Below, one piece after another: positions 8,607 through 18,170 of a stretch of DNA of 64,000 nt. Under the pieces are notes generated by a model. The model saw only the letters and a list, made by a program, of their open reading frames with translations. It did no database searches and was not told the origin of the DNA. The DNA is from Bacteroidia bacterium (lineage in GTDB: Bacteria > Bacteroidota > Bacteroidia > JADZBD01), in contig JAGVMA010000052.1 of the NCBI GenBank assembly GCA_020054095.1, positions 124,001-188,000 of the forward strand, written 5' to 3'. Within the stretch, counting starts at the first letter, position 1; the number at the start of each line of letters is the position of its first letter. The position numbers were made by a program, and so were the translations under genes.

Positions 8607-9767
8607 TCAATTATCGAAAAAGAAATTAAGCTGAGCGTAATTGATAAGCGTAACATTAGAAAAATAAAAATCTATAATCTGTCTATAACCATAGCCCTTT
8701 TTGCTCATTTGCATTGCGCCTTGTTGGCAAAGTCCTACACCGTGCCCAAACCCATATCCGGTTAAAACAACCATTTCGCCTTCTAATTTTACACTAAACC
8801 AAGTGGAGCGCAACTTCCAATCTTCGCGCAATGATTTTAAAGAAATGGCAGGATGAAGCAGAAAATAAACTTTTCGCTGCGGCTGATCAAAATTGAGCAA
8901 TACGTTTTGTAATGAATCGGTAACAGTTAAATTATATTTTTTCTGTAAATAATTAAACCAATCTGTTTTAGGTATTTTTTTTTGCCAGTAATGGTCGGGG
9001 ACTTTAACGCAAAAAGAATCGGTTACTGAGCGCAAGTAAGGCAAAGGTTTCTGCCAAACATCTTCCGAATTACAAGTTTGTCCGCCACAATTAGCATGAA
9101 AAGCAGCATTAACGAGTTGCAACGATGTATCAACTAAAACCATGCTTTCTGTTTCTTTTACGGCAGTTAAAATATTCGGGATAACAGATTTGCCTCTGTA
9201 AACCTGGCAATGCACATCATCGCACAAATGGCAGCCCTCCAACTCGTGCTTTCGCATATTGCTTAGCGCGTAAGTTCTGACAATAATTGCTTTCACTTTA
9301 TTAAATTCTACCGAATTACCTTTGCCCACCTCAGCTTGAATTACACCGGGTATATACTTTTCTATGTTGATTATGTTAATGCACATCAAGTTTTCTCCAA
9401 CAGATTTAATTTCTATCATACCATCGTAAGTGCGTGTTGTTACTTTTTTATTTAAAACAACATCCATTTTAATTTCCGAATTATTTTCGAACCTCATGGT
9501 TATACTTTTAAACTTACCAATAACCAATCCTTGCGATTTAAGCAAAACACTATCGTTTAGCGAAAAAAATGAGAATTTAGTCAATGAATCTGCTACTGAA
9601 ATTGCAGTAGAATCTGATTGAAAAATCAATTTTGAATTAGTTGCTAAAACAGAAATGCTATAAAGATTTTTGCCGCTAAAAAGTTTGATTCTTAATTCGG
9701 TGGAAAAAGAAAACGAATAGAAAAAAACAGAAGCTACAAAGATGTATGACCTTGGCTTATTTACCAT
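8607..9767 (-). CDS. SpoIID/LytB-domain protein
   Basis: A 386-residue protein with a SpoIID/LytB domain, the fold of lytic transglycosylases that cut denuded glycan strands of peptidoglycan. Visible hallmarks are the catalytic-type Glu in VIQAEVGKG, the RTYALSNMRKHE segment, the HANCGGQT motif and the C-terminal YGFGHGVGLCQQGAMQMSKKG. The start at 9767 (MVNKPRSYIFVASVFFYSF...) gives an N-terminal signal/anchor; a longer frame from 9821 adds only a polar stretch inside lpxB. The ATG overlaps the end of lpxB by 11 bases, so the two are probably translationally coupled. SpoIID-like proteins are widespread in non-sporulating Bacteroidota, where the role is not settled; cell-wall remodelling is the likely job. 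Confidence 0.85.
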   Translation of the reverse strand: MVNKPRSYIFVASVFFYSFSFSTELRIKLFSGKNLYSISVLATNSKLIFQSDSTAISVADSLTKFSFFSLNDSVLLKSQGLVIGKFKSITMRFENNSEIKMDVVLNKKVTTRTYDGMIEIKSVGENLMCINIINIEKYIPGVIQAEVGKGNSVEFNKVKAIIVRTYALSNMRKHELEGCHLCDDVHCQVYRGKSVIPNILTAVKETESMVLVDTSLQLVNAAFHANCGGQTCNSEDVWQKPLPYLRSVTDSFCVKVPDHYWQKKIPKTDWFNYLQKKYNLTVTDSLQNVLLNFDQPQRKVYFLLHPAISLKSLREDWKLRSTWFSVKLEGEMVVLTGYGFGHGVGLCQQGAMQMSKKGYGYRQIIDFYFSNVTLINYAQLNFFFDN

Positions 9768-10881
9768 TTGCTGTTTTAACCACAATTGATGCTGCCTTTG
9801 CCGATGCCCCTGTACCGCCAAGTTTTGTTTTTAAAATATGGTATTGATTTCTCAATCGGTTAGCACCATCGCTAATTATTATTTTCTCTAATTCGCTCCC
9901 TACTCTATTTGCGCTCATATCATCTTGAATTAACTCAGTTACCACAGGTGCATTCATTATTAGATTAACCAACGAAATGTATTTTACTTTTATAAGTTGT
10001 CGGGCAATGAAGTAAGAAATTTTGCCGCCTTTATAACAAACCACTTGCGGAACATTAAACAGTGCAGTTTCGAGGGTTGCCGTGCCCGATGTAACAAGAG
10101 CAGAAGAAGCATGACTTAGCAAATGATAGGTTTGCGATTGTACAATTCCAATTTTGCGGCTGCCGGTTATGGATTTGTAAAATGTAACAGGTTGTGATGG
10201 TGCTGCTGCAATAACTATTTGGTAGTCATTGAACTTTTCAGCGGCATCTATCATCACGGGTAGCATTGTTTTAATTTCTTGCGAACGGCTGCCGGGCAAC
10301 AGAGCAATAATTGGCTTTTCGTTTAATTTATGTTCAGATGTAAAATCTGAAAAAGTTTTTTTCTTTTCTATTTCAAATGAAGCAATAGCATCAATGAGTG
10401 GATGACCTACAAAATCAACATTGTAGTTAAACTGCTTATAAAAATCTTTTTCAAAAGGAAGAATAGTGAGCATACGGTCAACCACCTTTTTTATTTTATA
10501 AACTCTCGATTGTTTCCACGCCCACACTTGTGGCGATATGTAGTAAACAACTTTAATTCCATTTTGCTTTGCAAACTCAGCTATTCGCAAATTAAAACCC
10601 GGATAGTCTACAAGTATAAGTACATCCGGTTTGTACTCTAAAATATCTTGTTTGCACCAATCTATGTTTTTGAATATTGTTCGCAGATTCATTAGCACTT
10701 CGGTAAAACCCATAAATGCTAAATCTTTATAATGCTTCACAATTTTTGCGCCTTGCAACTGCATTAAATCGCCACCCCAGCACCTGAAATCAAAATCGCA
10801 ATCTATTTTTTTTATTTCTCGCAGCAAGTTTGATCCATGTAAATCGCCCGATGCTTCACCTGCTATAATGTAGTATTTCAT
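9757..10881 (-). CDS. lpxB: Lipid-A-disaccharide synthase
   Basis: A 374-residue GT19 glycosyltransferase that joins UDP-2,3-diacylglucosamine and lipid X to form the lipid A disaccharide at the inner membrane. Family features: the start YYIIAGEASGDLHGSNLLREI, the FMGFTEVL segment, VDYPGFNLRIA, YYISPQVWAWK, FVGHPLID and LLPGSRSQEI. Length is normal. It follows the small membrane gene without a gap and overlaps the SpoIID-like gene, forming an operon surE - membrane protein - lpxB - SpoIID-like. Confidence 0.97.
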   Translation of the reverse strand: MKYYIIAGEASGDLHGSNLLREIKKIDCDFDFRCWGGDLMQLQGAKIVKHYKDLAFMGFTEVLMNLRTIFKNIDWCKQDILEYKPDVLILVDYPGFNLRIAEFAKQNGIKVVYYISPQVWAWKQSRVYKIKKVVDRMLTILPFEKDFYKQFNYNVDFVGHPLIDAIASFEIEKKKTFSDFTSEHKLNEKPIIALLPGSRSQEIKTMLPVMIDAAEKFNDYQIVIAAAPSQPVTFYKSITGSRKIGIVQSQTYHLLSHASSALVTSGTATLETALFNVPQVVCYKGGKISYFIARQLIKVKYISLVNLIMNAPVVTELIQDDMSANRVGSELEKIIISDGANRLRNQYHILKTKLGGTGASAKAASIVVKTANGK

Positions 10882-11175
10882 TTATGCGAAAAATTTGAGA
10901 TAAACAATAAAAGCAGCGTAAATGAATGTCGCTAAAATTACGCCTCGTGCAGATTTATATCGGTGAGTCCAGATGAAAGAATAAAATACAAACAAATTGG
11001 CGATAACACACAAACTGATGCGAGGAGAAAGTGTGTCTTCAAGACGTATCATGTAAAAAAAACGATCTACTGTCATGTGCGAATATTTAAAAAAGAAAAA
11101 AACCGCAAGCACCAGAAAAGGAACCGCAATGCCTAATAGCAAGCCAATTATAGTATGGTCGAATTTTTTATTCAT
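10882..11175 (-). CDS. Small membrane protein between surE and lpxB
   Basis: A 97-residue protein with three hydrophobic segments (about 8-30, 52-68 and 77-95) joined by short basic loops. Its start overlaps the end of surE by 8 bases and its stop abuts the lpxB start, so it is translated with them. I recognise no domain. Its position suggests an envelope or lipid A related role, but that is inference from neighbours only. Confidence 0.8.
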   Translation of the reverse strand: MNKKFDHTIIGLLLGIAVPFLVLAVFFFFKYSHMTVDRFFYMIRLEDTLSPRISLCVIANLFVFYSFIWTHRYKSARGVILATFIYAAFIVYLKFFA

Positions 11176-11944
11176 AATTTTTCGATTTTAAAAAATCAAT
11201 AGCATGATGTGCTGTTAAATCAAATTGCACAGGAACCACAGAAACATAATTATTATCAAGTGCCCATGCATCGGTTTCGGTATTGCCTTCTTCAAAATTT
11301 ACAAACTTGCCTGTTAGCCAATAATATTTATTTCCGGATGGATCGTTCCGCTCGTCTAATTCTTCAATCCAGTTAGCACGAGCTTGGCGGCAAATTCTTA
11401 TTCCTTTTATTTCGCTTTCGCCTAAAGGAGGAATGTTTACATTCAAACAAACGCCATGTGGCAATCCATTGTTTAAAACATTAGCAGTTATTTTTCTAAC
11501 AATATTTTTTGAAGCTGTAAAGTCGGCATCAATGCTGTGATTGCAAAGCGAAAAACCAATGGAAGGAATACCTTCAATGGCGCCCTCAACTGCTGCCGAC
11601 ATAGTGCCTGAATAAATAATATTTATTGACATATTGGAACCATGATTTATTCCTGAAACACATAAATCCGGCTTACGTTTTAAAATTTTATTTACTGCAA
11701 TTTTCACACAATCAACTGGTGTGCCTGAGCAGCTATACTCATCCAATACATTATGAAAATTCGATTTATAAATTCGCAAAGTAGAATTAATAGTAATGGC
11801 GTGCCCCATTCCTGATTGCGGTTTATCGGGAGCCACCACCACCACATCGCCAAATTCTTTCATCACACTTACAAGTGCAATAATTCCGGGCGCAGTAATT
11901 CCATCATCATTAGCAACTAAAATGAGAGGCCGATGTTTTGTCAT
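11168..11944 (-). CDS. surE: 5'/3'-nucleotidase SurE
   Basis: A 258-residue SurE family phosphatase that removes phosphate from nucleoside monophosphates. The metal site is seen at ILVANDDGITAPGI (Asp-Asp pair) and the SGINHGSNMSINIIYSGTMSAAVEGA region; PDKPQSGMGHAIT and SGTPVDCVK are also characteristic. Start ATG at 11944. It heads a tightly packed four-gene minus-strand operon with lpxB, an arrangement I recall from other Bacteroidota. Confidence 0.96.
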   Translation of the reverse strand: MTKHRPLILVANDDGITAPGIIALVSVMKEFGDVVVVAPDKPQSGMGHAITINSTLRIYKSNFHNVLDEYSCSGTPVDCVKIAVNKILKRKPDLCVSGINHGSNMSINIIYSGTMSAAVEGAIEGIPSIGFSLCNHSIDADFTASKNIVRKITANVLNNGLPHGVCLNVNIPPLGESEIKGIRICRQARANWIEELDERNDPSGNKYYWLTGKFVNFEEGNTETDAWALDNNYVSVVPVQFDLTAHHAIDFLKSKNYE

Positions 11945-12022
11945 ATTTCAAATCTAAAAATATAATAAACGCTGTGCTCGTTTTAAAAGCAGTAATTATT
12001 AAAACCTAAATGTTGATGGTTA

Positions 12023-14185
12023 TTATTTAAGGATAGTCATTTCATTAAGCAAATAACCGGCACCACCCAATTTGTCAATAACAAAAAGCACATAACGAAT
12101 ATCTGCTGTAATATTTCGGCAACGATTAGGGTCGTACATGATATCGCTCATCGTTCCTTCCCAAATTCTATCGAAATTAATTCCGACTAAATTGCCGTTG
12201 GCATCTAAAACGGGGCTGCCCGAGTTACCACCGGTAGTGTGATTAGACGCAATAAAGCAAGTTCGCAATTCACCATTTTTATCAGCGTAAGTCCCGTAAT
12301 CTTTTTTCTGCCAAAGTTCTTTTAACTTTTTGGGAACTACATAGTCGGGTGCAGTTCCATCTTTTTGCATCACGCCATCAAGCGTAGTGTAATAATTGTA
12401 CCTCAGGCCATCGCGTGGTGCTATTTCGTCCACTTTTCCATAAGTAACTCTAAGGGTAGAATTAGCATCGGGGTAATATTTTTTATCAGGAAAAATATCC
12501 ATTTGCGCTTTTATGTAATCGCGATTTAGTAATGTTATTTTCGAATTTATTTTTTGAAACTCAAGCACATCTTCGTTAAATGTGCGAAACAATCTATTGC
12601 TTAAATGATAAGCATCGTCTTTCAGAATTTTAGTGCATTGTTTTCGTGTAAATGAATTTAAGAAATGGAGCAATTTTGTTTCGCTTGTAAATAACGATTT
12701 GCTATAAAGTAAATTGGCTAATGGCTTGTAGTTACTTTTATATTTTACGATAATGGACTTGAATTCTTCTTGTCTCGAGCTGCCCTTCGCAACACTATCA
12801 ATATAAAAAGGGAAAAGTGTTTCAAATATTTTTTTGTCAGTAGCTACATTGTAATCCTTATAAAACCCTTTCACGTTTTCAATTAGTTTTAGCCTTTCAG
12901 TGTTTATTTGCTCATCGGTTACGGCTGTGTTTTTGCACATATCAACTAATTTGTCGAATGCACGAGTGAGCGAAAAAAGCTCAATGCCCATAATGGCTTC
13001 GTTAAAATAATCTATCGCAATTTGATAAGGTTTTAGCTCGTTGTAAGCTGTTTGCAACTGAGGTAAAATTCCGGAATAAGCATTTCTGATATTTGGACCG
13101 GTGGTTAAATTTTGCGTAAACAGCTTTTCAAATTCCTCTTTATTATAAACAGCTTTATTTATTTTAAGGCCCAAACTTTCTCCCATCCATTTTTTATAAT
13201 AGTTAGCCGTTCCGTTAAATTTTGCCGAATACTTAATTCTAATTTCATCGCTCGATTTCATATCTTTTTCAATGATACTTAGTTTCAATTCGCGCATGTT
13301 AATTTTTATCGGATTAGATGTGTTCATGATTAAACTAACCGCATACGATGACAAGTACTCAGTAGTTCTGCCCGGAAAACCATACACCATAGTAAAATCG
13401 CCCTTTTCTACACCTTTTGCATTTATGGTAAACGATTTGCGAGGTTTAAACGGAACATTGTCTTTTGAGAAGGCAGCCGGCTTATTATCTTTTCCGGCAT
13501 AAATTCTAAACAAAGAAAAATCGCAGGTGTGGCGCGGCCACATCCAGTTATCTGTATCGCCACCAAAATTACCAACCGACTCGGGTGGCGCACCCACAAG
13601 CCGAACATCTTTAAATGTTTCGGTAACAATTAAAATGTATTGGTTGCCATTGTAAAACGGACGAACATAAGCATCGTAATGAGTGCCTTTTACAGCTCCT
13701 TTAATTAATGACTGACTGTTAGCAACTATTAATGAGTCGCGCGATTTTTCGGACATCACCCCTTTGTAATTTTTTAATGCATCTGTAGTAACATCTGTCA
13801 TACTTATAATAAAAGTTGCAGTAAGTCCATTATTGGGTAATTCGTCTTCGCGCCTCATTGCCCAAAAACCATTTGTTAAATAATCGTTTTGCACAGATGA
13901 GTGAGATTGTATTTGCCCGTAACCACAATGGTGATTGGTCAATATTAATCCATCATAAGATAAAACTTCGGCAGTGCAGCCGCCCCCAAAATGTACCACC
14001 GCATCTTTAAGCGATGATTTATTGATACTATAAATATCTTCGGCAGATAGTTTTAAACCGCCTGCTTGCATATCGGCAATGTTTTTTTCCAATAAAAAAG
14101 GAAGCCACATACCTTCGCCTGCTCTTAAAATATTAATACTCAGAAAAAATAATGTGATGATATTTATTCTGTTTTTTTTCATCAT
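12023..14185 (-). CDS. S46 family dipeptidyl-peptidase, DPP11-type
   Basis: A 720-residue periplasmic exopeptidase that removes dipeptides from peptide N-termini. Signal peptide: MMKKNRINIITLFFLSINILRA; the start may be either of the two Met codons. The chymotrypsin-like triad is visible: His in LTNHHCGYG, Asp in GNFGGDTDNWMWPRH, and Ser in TTGGNSGSPV. Eighteen residues after that Ser is an Arg (NFDRIW), the place where DPP11 enzymes have Arg (preference for Asp/Glu at P1) and DPP7 enzymes have Gly. So an acidic P1 preference is predicted. These enzymes serve peptide nutrition in asaccharolytic or proteolytic Bacteroidota, which fits the many peptidases nearby. The gap to rimO is 9 bases. Confidence 0.93.
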   Translation of the reverse strand: MMKKNRINIITLFFLSINILRAGEGMWLPFLLEKNIADMQAGGLKLSAEDIYSINKSSLKDAVVHFGGGCTAEVLSYDGLILTNHHCGYGQIQSHSSVQNDYLTNGFWAMRREDELPNNGLTATFIISMTDVTTDALKNYKGVMSEKSRDSLIVANSQSLIKGAVKGTHYDAYVRPFYNGNQYILIVTETFKDVRLVGAPPESVGNFGGDTDNWMWPRHTCDFSLFRIYAGKDNKPAAFSKDNVPFKPRKSFTINAKGVEKGDFTMVYGFPGRTTEYLSSYAVSLIMNTSNPIKINMRELKLSIIEKDMKSSDEIRIKYSAKFNGTANYYKKWMGESLGLKINKAVYNKEEFEKLFTQNLTTGPNIRNAYSGILPQLQTAYNELKPYQIAIDYFNEAIMGIELFSLTRAFDKLVDMCKNTAVTDEQINTERLKLIENVKGFYKDYNVATDKKIFETLFPFYIDSVAKGSSRQEEFKSIIVKYKSNYKPLANLLYSKSLFTSETKLLHFLNSFTRKQCTKILKDDAYHLSNRLFRTFNEDVLEFQKINSKITLLNRDYIKAQMDIFPDKKYYPDANSTLRVTYGKVDEIAPRDGLRYNYYTTLDGVMQKDGTAPDYVVPKKLKELWQKKDYGTYADKNGELRTCFIASNHTTGGNSGSPVLDANGNLVGINFDRIWEGTMSDIMYDPNRCRNITADIRYVLFVIDKLGGAGYLLNEMTILK

Positions 14186-14194
14186 GGTAAAAAT

Positions 14195-15508
14195 TTATTT
14201 TTTTATTTCTCCAATTAAATCAAACTCCTCGGCTTTAGTGATGGTGATATCAGCAAAATCGCCAATGCGCAAATAGTTAGATGTTGCTTTCACCAAAACT
14301 TCGTTATCCACTTCGGGTGAATCAAATTCGGTGCGGCCGATAAAGTACTCACCCTCTTTTCTATCAATTAATACTTTAAAAGTTTTACCGATTTTTTGCT
14401 CATTGAGGGCATGAGATATTGGCTGCTGTATTTGCATAACGGCCTCTGCTCTGCTCTGCTTAATTTCTTGCGGCACATCATCATCAAAATTAAAGGCGTG
14501 AGTGTTTTCTTCATGCGAATAAGTAAAACAGCCAAGTCGGTCGAATTTGGTATCGGCCACCCATTGCAGCATTTCATCATGGTCGCGCTCGGCCTCACCC
14601 GGAAATCCGGTAATGAGGGTTGTGCGCATTGCAATTCCCTGTACTTTATCACGAATGGTGTTTACTATATCTATCGTTTTTTGTTTTGTAATTCCTCTGC
14701 GCATCTTCGTAAGCATATTATCTGTAATGTGTTGCAATGGCATATCCAAATAATTACAAATGTTTTTGTACCTATTCATCACATCTAAAACTTCCAGTGG
14801 AAACCCGCTCGGGTAAGCATAATGCAGGCGAATCCATTCAGCGCCTTCTACATTTGCTAGTTGCTCAAGCAGTTCAGCCAAATTTCTTTTTTTATAAATA
14901 TCTAAGCCGTAATATGTTAAATCCTGTGCAATTAAAATAAGTTCTTTGGTACCGCTTTTCACTAAAGTTTTTGCTTGCTTCACAAGCTGCTCAATAGGAA
15001 CTGATACATGCTTGCCCCTCATTAATGGAATAGCACAAAAAGAGCAAGGCCTATCACAACCTTCGGCAATTTTAAAATATGCAAAGTGCTGGGGCGTGGT
15101 TAAAATTCGTTCGCCAATTAACTCGTGTTTGTAATCTGCTTTAAGTGTTTTAAGTAGCTTAGGTAAATCGCGCGTACCAAAATAAGAGTCTACTTCCGGA
15201 ATTTCTTTTTCCAATTCGGGTTTATATCGCTCACTAAGGCATCCGGTAACGTACAACTTATCTACTTCTCCATTTTTTTTAGCATTTGCATAAGCCAAAA
15301 TTGTGTCTATGCTTTCTTGCTTTGCATTTTCAATAAAGCCACAGGTGTTAATTATCACAATTTCAGAATCAATTTTTGTGCTTTCGTGTTCTACCTCAAA
15401 TTTATTTGCACGCAACTGCCCCATCAATACTTCGCTGTCGTAAATATTTTTTGAACACCCGAGTGTAATCACGTTCACTTTATTCTTCTTTAGTGTTTTG
15501 GTTTTCAT
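14195..15508 (-). CDS. rimO: Ribosomal protein S12 methylthiotransferase
   Basis: A 437-residue radical-SAM methylthiotransferase that adds a methylthio group to Asp89 of ribosomal protein S12. Domains: N-terminal UPF0004 domain with three Cys (LGCSKNIYDSE, NTCGFIENA, TGCLSERY), radical SAM core with CDRPCSFC (CxxxCxxC), and a C-terminal TRAM domain. The RGKHVS and HITDNMLTKMRRG segments are typical of RimO rather than MiaB. Its substrate gene rpsL lies in the same window at 58476 and keeps the target Asp. It shares the strand with the S46 gene but is functionally unrelated. Confidence 0.95.
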   Translation of the reverse strand: MKTKTLKKNKVNVITLGCSKNIYDSEVLMGQLRANKFEVEHESTKIDSEIVIINTCGFIENAKQESIDTILAYANAKKNGEVDKLYVTGCLSERYKPELEKEIPEVDSYFGTRDLPKLLKTLKADYKHELIGERILTTPQHFAYFKIAEGCDRPCSFCAIPLMRGKHVSVPIEQLVKQAKTLVKSGTKELILIAQDLTYYGLDIYKKRNLAELLEQLANVEGAEWIRLHYAYPSGFPLEVLDVMNRYKNICNYLDMPLQHITDNMLTKMRRGITKQKTIDIVNTIRDKVQGIAMRTTLITGFPGEAERDHDEMLQWVADTKFDRLGCFTYSHEENTHAFNFDDDVPQEIKQSRAEAVMQIQQPISHALNEQKIGKTFKVLIDRKEGEYFIGRTEFDSPEVDNEVLVKATSNYLRIGDFADITITKAEEFDLIGEIKK

Positions 15509-15653
15509 CTGAGCAGCAAATTTAACATTATGAGCGTAATCAACACCTAAATGGAATTAATTATCTGAATAAAAACAGAAAATATTTTGGATTTGAGCGT
15601 TTAAAAATTGTAACTTAGTACTGTCGTCCCCGATTAATTAAACCACCATTATC

Positions 15654-17123
15654 ATGCGTAAAATAATTTTGATTATCGCAGTAATTGCACTCGCAATTAG
15701 CAATACAAAAGCCACTGATGCTTTAGCTTTTTTCAACTATGCAACATTTCAAAGTCCGGGTAAAGGCCCTTACATTGAAACATACCTTTCGTTTTTGGGC
15801 GGCAATTTAGCTTATGCTAAAAACAGCAAAGCAAGGTTTAATGCTAATGTGGAAGTATCGGTTTTGTTTTTGCAAGCCGATGTAATTAAAGCTTCAAAAA
15901 AATACACGCTCACCGGCCCCGAAGTGAACGATACTGCTAAAACAACTTTAAATTTTATTGACCAGCAGCGCTTCCCGCTCGATAACGGAACTTATCAAAT
16001 GGAATTATCAATCACTGATAAAAATAAGCCGGGCTCGAAACCATTTTTATCAAAACAAGAAATAACAATTAACTATGCTAATGATAAAGTAACTGTTTCG
16101 GATATTGAATTACTTGAGTCGTTTAAAAAATCGGTATCACCATCGGTACTTACCAAAAATGGCTACGACTTAGTGCCTTATGTGGCCAACTTTATTCCCG
16201 AGAACATGACAAAGCTTGGTGTGTATGCCGAAGTGTACAATACTAAAAAACTGATTGGCGATAGCACAAAATTTTTGATTAACTACTATATAGAGTCGTA
16301 TGAAAAGAAAGTAGCATTGCAGAAATATCAAAAATTTGCTACTCAAAAAACGAACAATGTAAATGTACTACTCACAGAGTTCGACATAAAAAACTTACCA
16401 ACCGGCAATTATAATTTTGTGATTGATATCAGAAACGATAAAAACGAAAAGATTAATGATAAGAAAGTGTTTTTTCAGCGCTATAACCCTAATGCTGAAA
16501 TTGACATGAATGAATTAGTGGCGCTAAACATCACCGGCACATTTGTGCAAAAATATACCAGTACCGATACGCTTAAAGATTATATTCGCTCATTACGACC
16601 CATCTCAACTGAAAATGAAAAAGTATTTGCCGACAATCAGTTAAAAACAGCAAGCGTAGAATTAATGCAGCAATATCTTTATAATTTTTGGGTACAGCGC
16701 AACACATTAAACCCCGAGGCCGACTGGGTGAAGTACAATAACGAAGTAAAAAAAGTGAATAAAGATTTTGGCACACAAACGATGCGTGGTTATGAAACTG
16801 ACAGAGGCCGAGTTTATTTACAATACGGAGCGCCCGACCAACGCACAATCAGTAATACTGAACCAAATGTTTATCCTTACGAAATTTGGCAGTATTACAA
16901 ATTAGCAAAGCAGAGCAATAAGAAATTTGTTTTCTATAATCAAGATTTATCAACTAACAATTACACTTTATTACACTCTGATGTGCGAGGCGAAATATTG
17001 AACCAAAACTGGCAAATGGTTTTACAAAAACGAACCATTCAAAGTAATAACATGGATATGCAAAAGCCCGGCTACGATAACTTTGGTAATCAGGTAAATG
17101 ATAATTTTAGCAACCCGAGATAG
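15654..17123 (+). CDS. GWxTD domain-containing exported protein
   Basis: A 489-residue protein with an N-terminal signal peptide (MRKIILIIAVIALAISNTKA). Residues ~340-430 hold the GWxTD module, with the signature here as GYETDRGRVYLQYGAPDQ, after the usual long helical part with NFWVQRN and NPEADW. The N-terminal half looks like a series of beta-sandwich domains. GWxTD proteins are common in Bacteroidota and have no settled function. The glycosyltransferase gene follows 18 bases later and is likely co-transcribed. Confidence 0.85.
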   Translation: MRKIILIIAVIALAISNTKATDALAFFNYATFQSPGKGPYIETYLSFLGGNLAYAKNSKARFNANVEVSVLFLQADVIKASKKYTLTGPEVNDTAKTTLNFIDQQRFPLDNGTYQMELSITDKNKPGSKPFLSKQEITINYANDKVTVSDIELLESFKKSVSPSVLTKNGYDLVPYVANFIPENMTKLGVYAEVYNTKKLIGDSTKFLINYYIESYEKKVALQKYQKFATQKTNNVNVLLTEFDIKNLPTGNYNFVIDIRNDKNEKINDKKVFFQRYNPNAEIDMNELVALNITGTFVQKYTSTDTLKDYIRSLRPISTENEKVFADNQLKTASVELMQQYLYNFWVQRNTLNPEADWVKYNNEVKKVNKDFGTQTMRGYETDRGRVYLQYGAPDQRTISNTEPNVYPYEIWQYYKLAKQSNKKFVFYNQDLSTNNYTLLHSDVRGEILNQNWQMVLQKRTIQSNNMDMQKPGYDNFGNQVNDNFSNPR

Positions 17124-17141
17124 TTTGCCGCTTAATTATTT

Positions 17142-18170
17142 ATGCAAAAAGTAGCGGTAGTAATTCTTAATTGGAACGGCAAAAAATATCTCGAACAGTT
17201 TTTACCTTCCATAATAAAACACAACGCAACTTATGCTGATGTTGTGGTTGCAGACAATGCATCTACCGATGATTCAGTAAAATTTTTAAAGGAAAACTAT
17301 CCACAAATAAAAATTGTAATAAACAATCAGAATGGCGGTTATGCCAAAGGCTATAACGATGCGTTAAAGCGATTAGATTACGAGTATTTTGTTTTACTAA
17401 ATTCGGATGTGGAAGTAACTGCAAATTGGATTGAGCCAATTATAGAAATGATGGGTGCAGATAAACAAATTGCCGCATGCCAACCAAAATTACTTACCTA
17501 TAGTAACAAAAACGAATTTGAATATGCCGGTGCAGCAGGTGGTTTCATTGATAAATACGGATACCCGTTTTGCAGAGGGCGAATTTTTGACAGCTACGAA
17601 ACTGATAACGGGCAATACAATGACTCAACAGAAATTTTTTGGGCAACAGGTGCTTGCCTTTTTGTTCGCTCATCGGCCTACAAAGAGCTAAATGGATTAG
17701 ACGAAGATTTTTTCGCACACATGGAAGAAATAGATTTGTGTTGGCGATTAAAAAACAAAGGGTATAAAATAATGTATTGTGGCAACTCTGCTGTTTACCA
17801 TGTGGGCGGTGGCACGCTAAATAAAATTAATGCACAAAAAACATATTTAAACTTTAGAAACAATTTAATATTGATATGTAAAAACCACGCAACAGAATAT
17901 TTTTATTTAAAAATATTATTGCGTATGATTTTAGATGGAATTGCAGGTGTTAAGTTTTTGTTTAACGGTGATATAAAACATACTGTGGCAGTAATAAAAG
18001 CGCACTTCAGTTTCTACAAAACAATAAAAAAAACACTGCTAAAGCGAAAAGAAATGCGCAAAAACATTAAAACATTTAGCAGAACAGGAATATTCAGAAA
18101 AAGTATTGTAATGCAGTATTATTTGTATGGCAAAAAAAAATACAGCGAACTTGACAAAAATTTATTTTAG
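17142..18170 (+). CDS. Family 2 glycosyltransferase (rhamnosyltransferase-like)
   Basis: A 342-residue GT-A glycosyltransferase. VAVVILNWNGKKYLEQFLPS at the N-terminus, VVADNASTDDSV, NGGYAKGYNDAL, and the metal-binding region LLNSDVEV are typical of the WcaE/RfbN-like subgroup. EIFWATGACLFVRSSAY and EEIDLCWRLKNKGY mark the acceptor side. The C-terminal ~80 residues are basic and amphipathic, as in membrane-associated enzymes. Substrate unknown; polysaccharide or lipopolysaccharide assembly is likely. Its stop TAG shares a base with the GTG start of rarA. Confidence 0.88.
   Translation: MQKVAVVILNWNGKKYLEQFLPSIIKHNATYADVVVADNASTDDSVKFLKENYPQIKIVINNQNGGYAKGYNDALKRLDYEYFVLLNSDVEVTANWIEPIIEMMGADKQIAACQPKLLTYSNKNEFEYAGAAGGFIDKYGYPFCRGRIFDSYETDNGQYNDSTEIFWATGACLFVRSSAYKELNGLDEDFFAHMEEIDLCWRLKNKGYKIMYCGNSAVYHVGGGTLNKINAQKTYLNFRNNLILICKNHATEYFYLKILLRMILDGIAGVKFLFNGDIKHTVAVIKAHFSFYKTIKKTLLKRKEMRKNIKTFSRTGIFRKSIVMQYYLYGKKKYSELDKNLF

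Noticed and set aside
9768-9821. Longer start of the SpoIID-like gene
   Set aside because: The extra 18 residues are polar, Gln/His-rich and overlap lpxB; they would spoil the signal segment.
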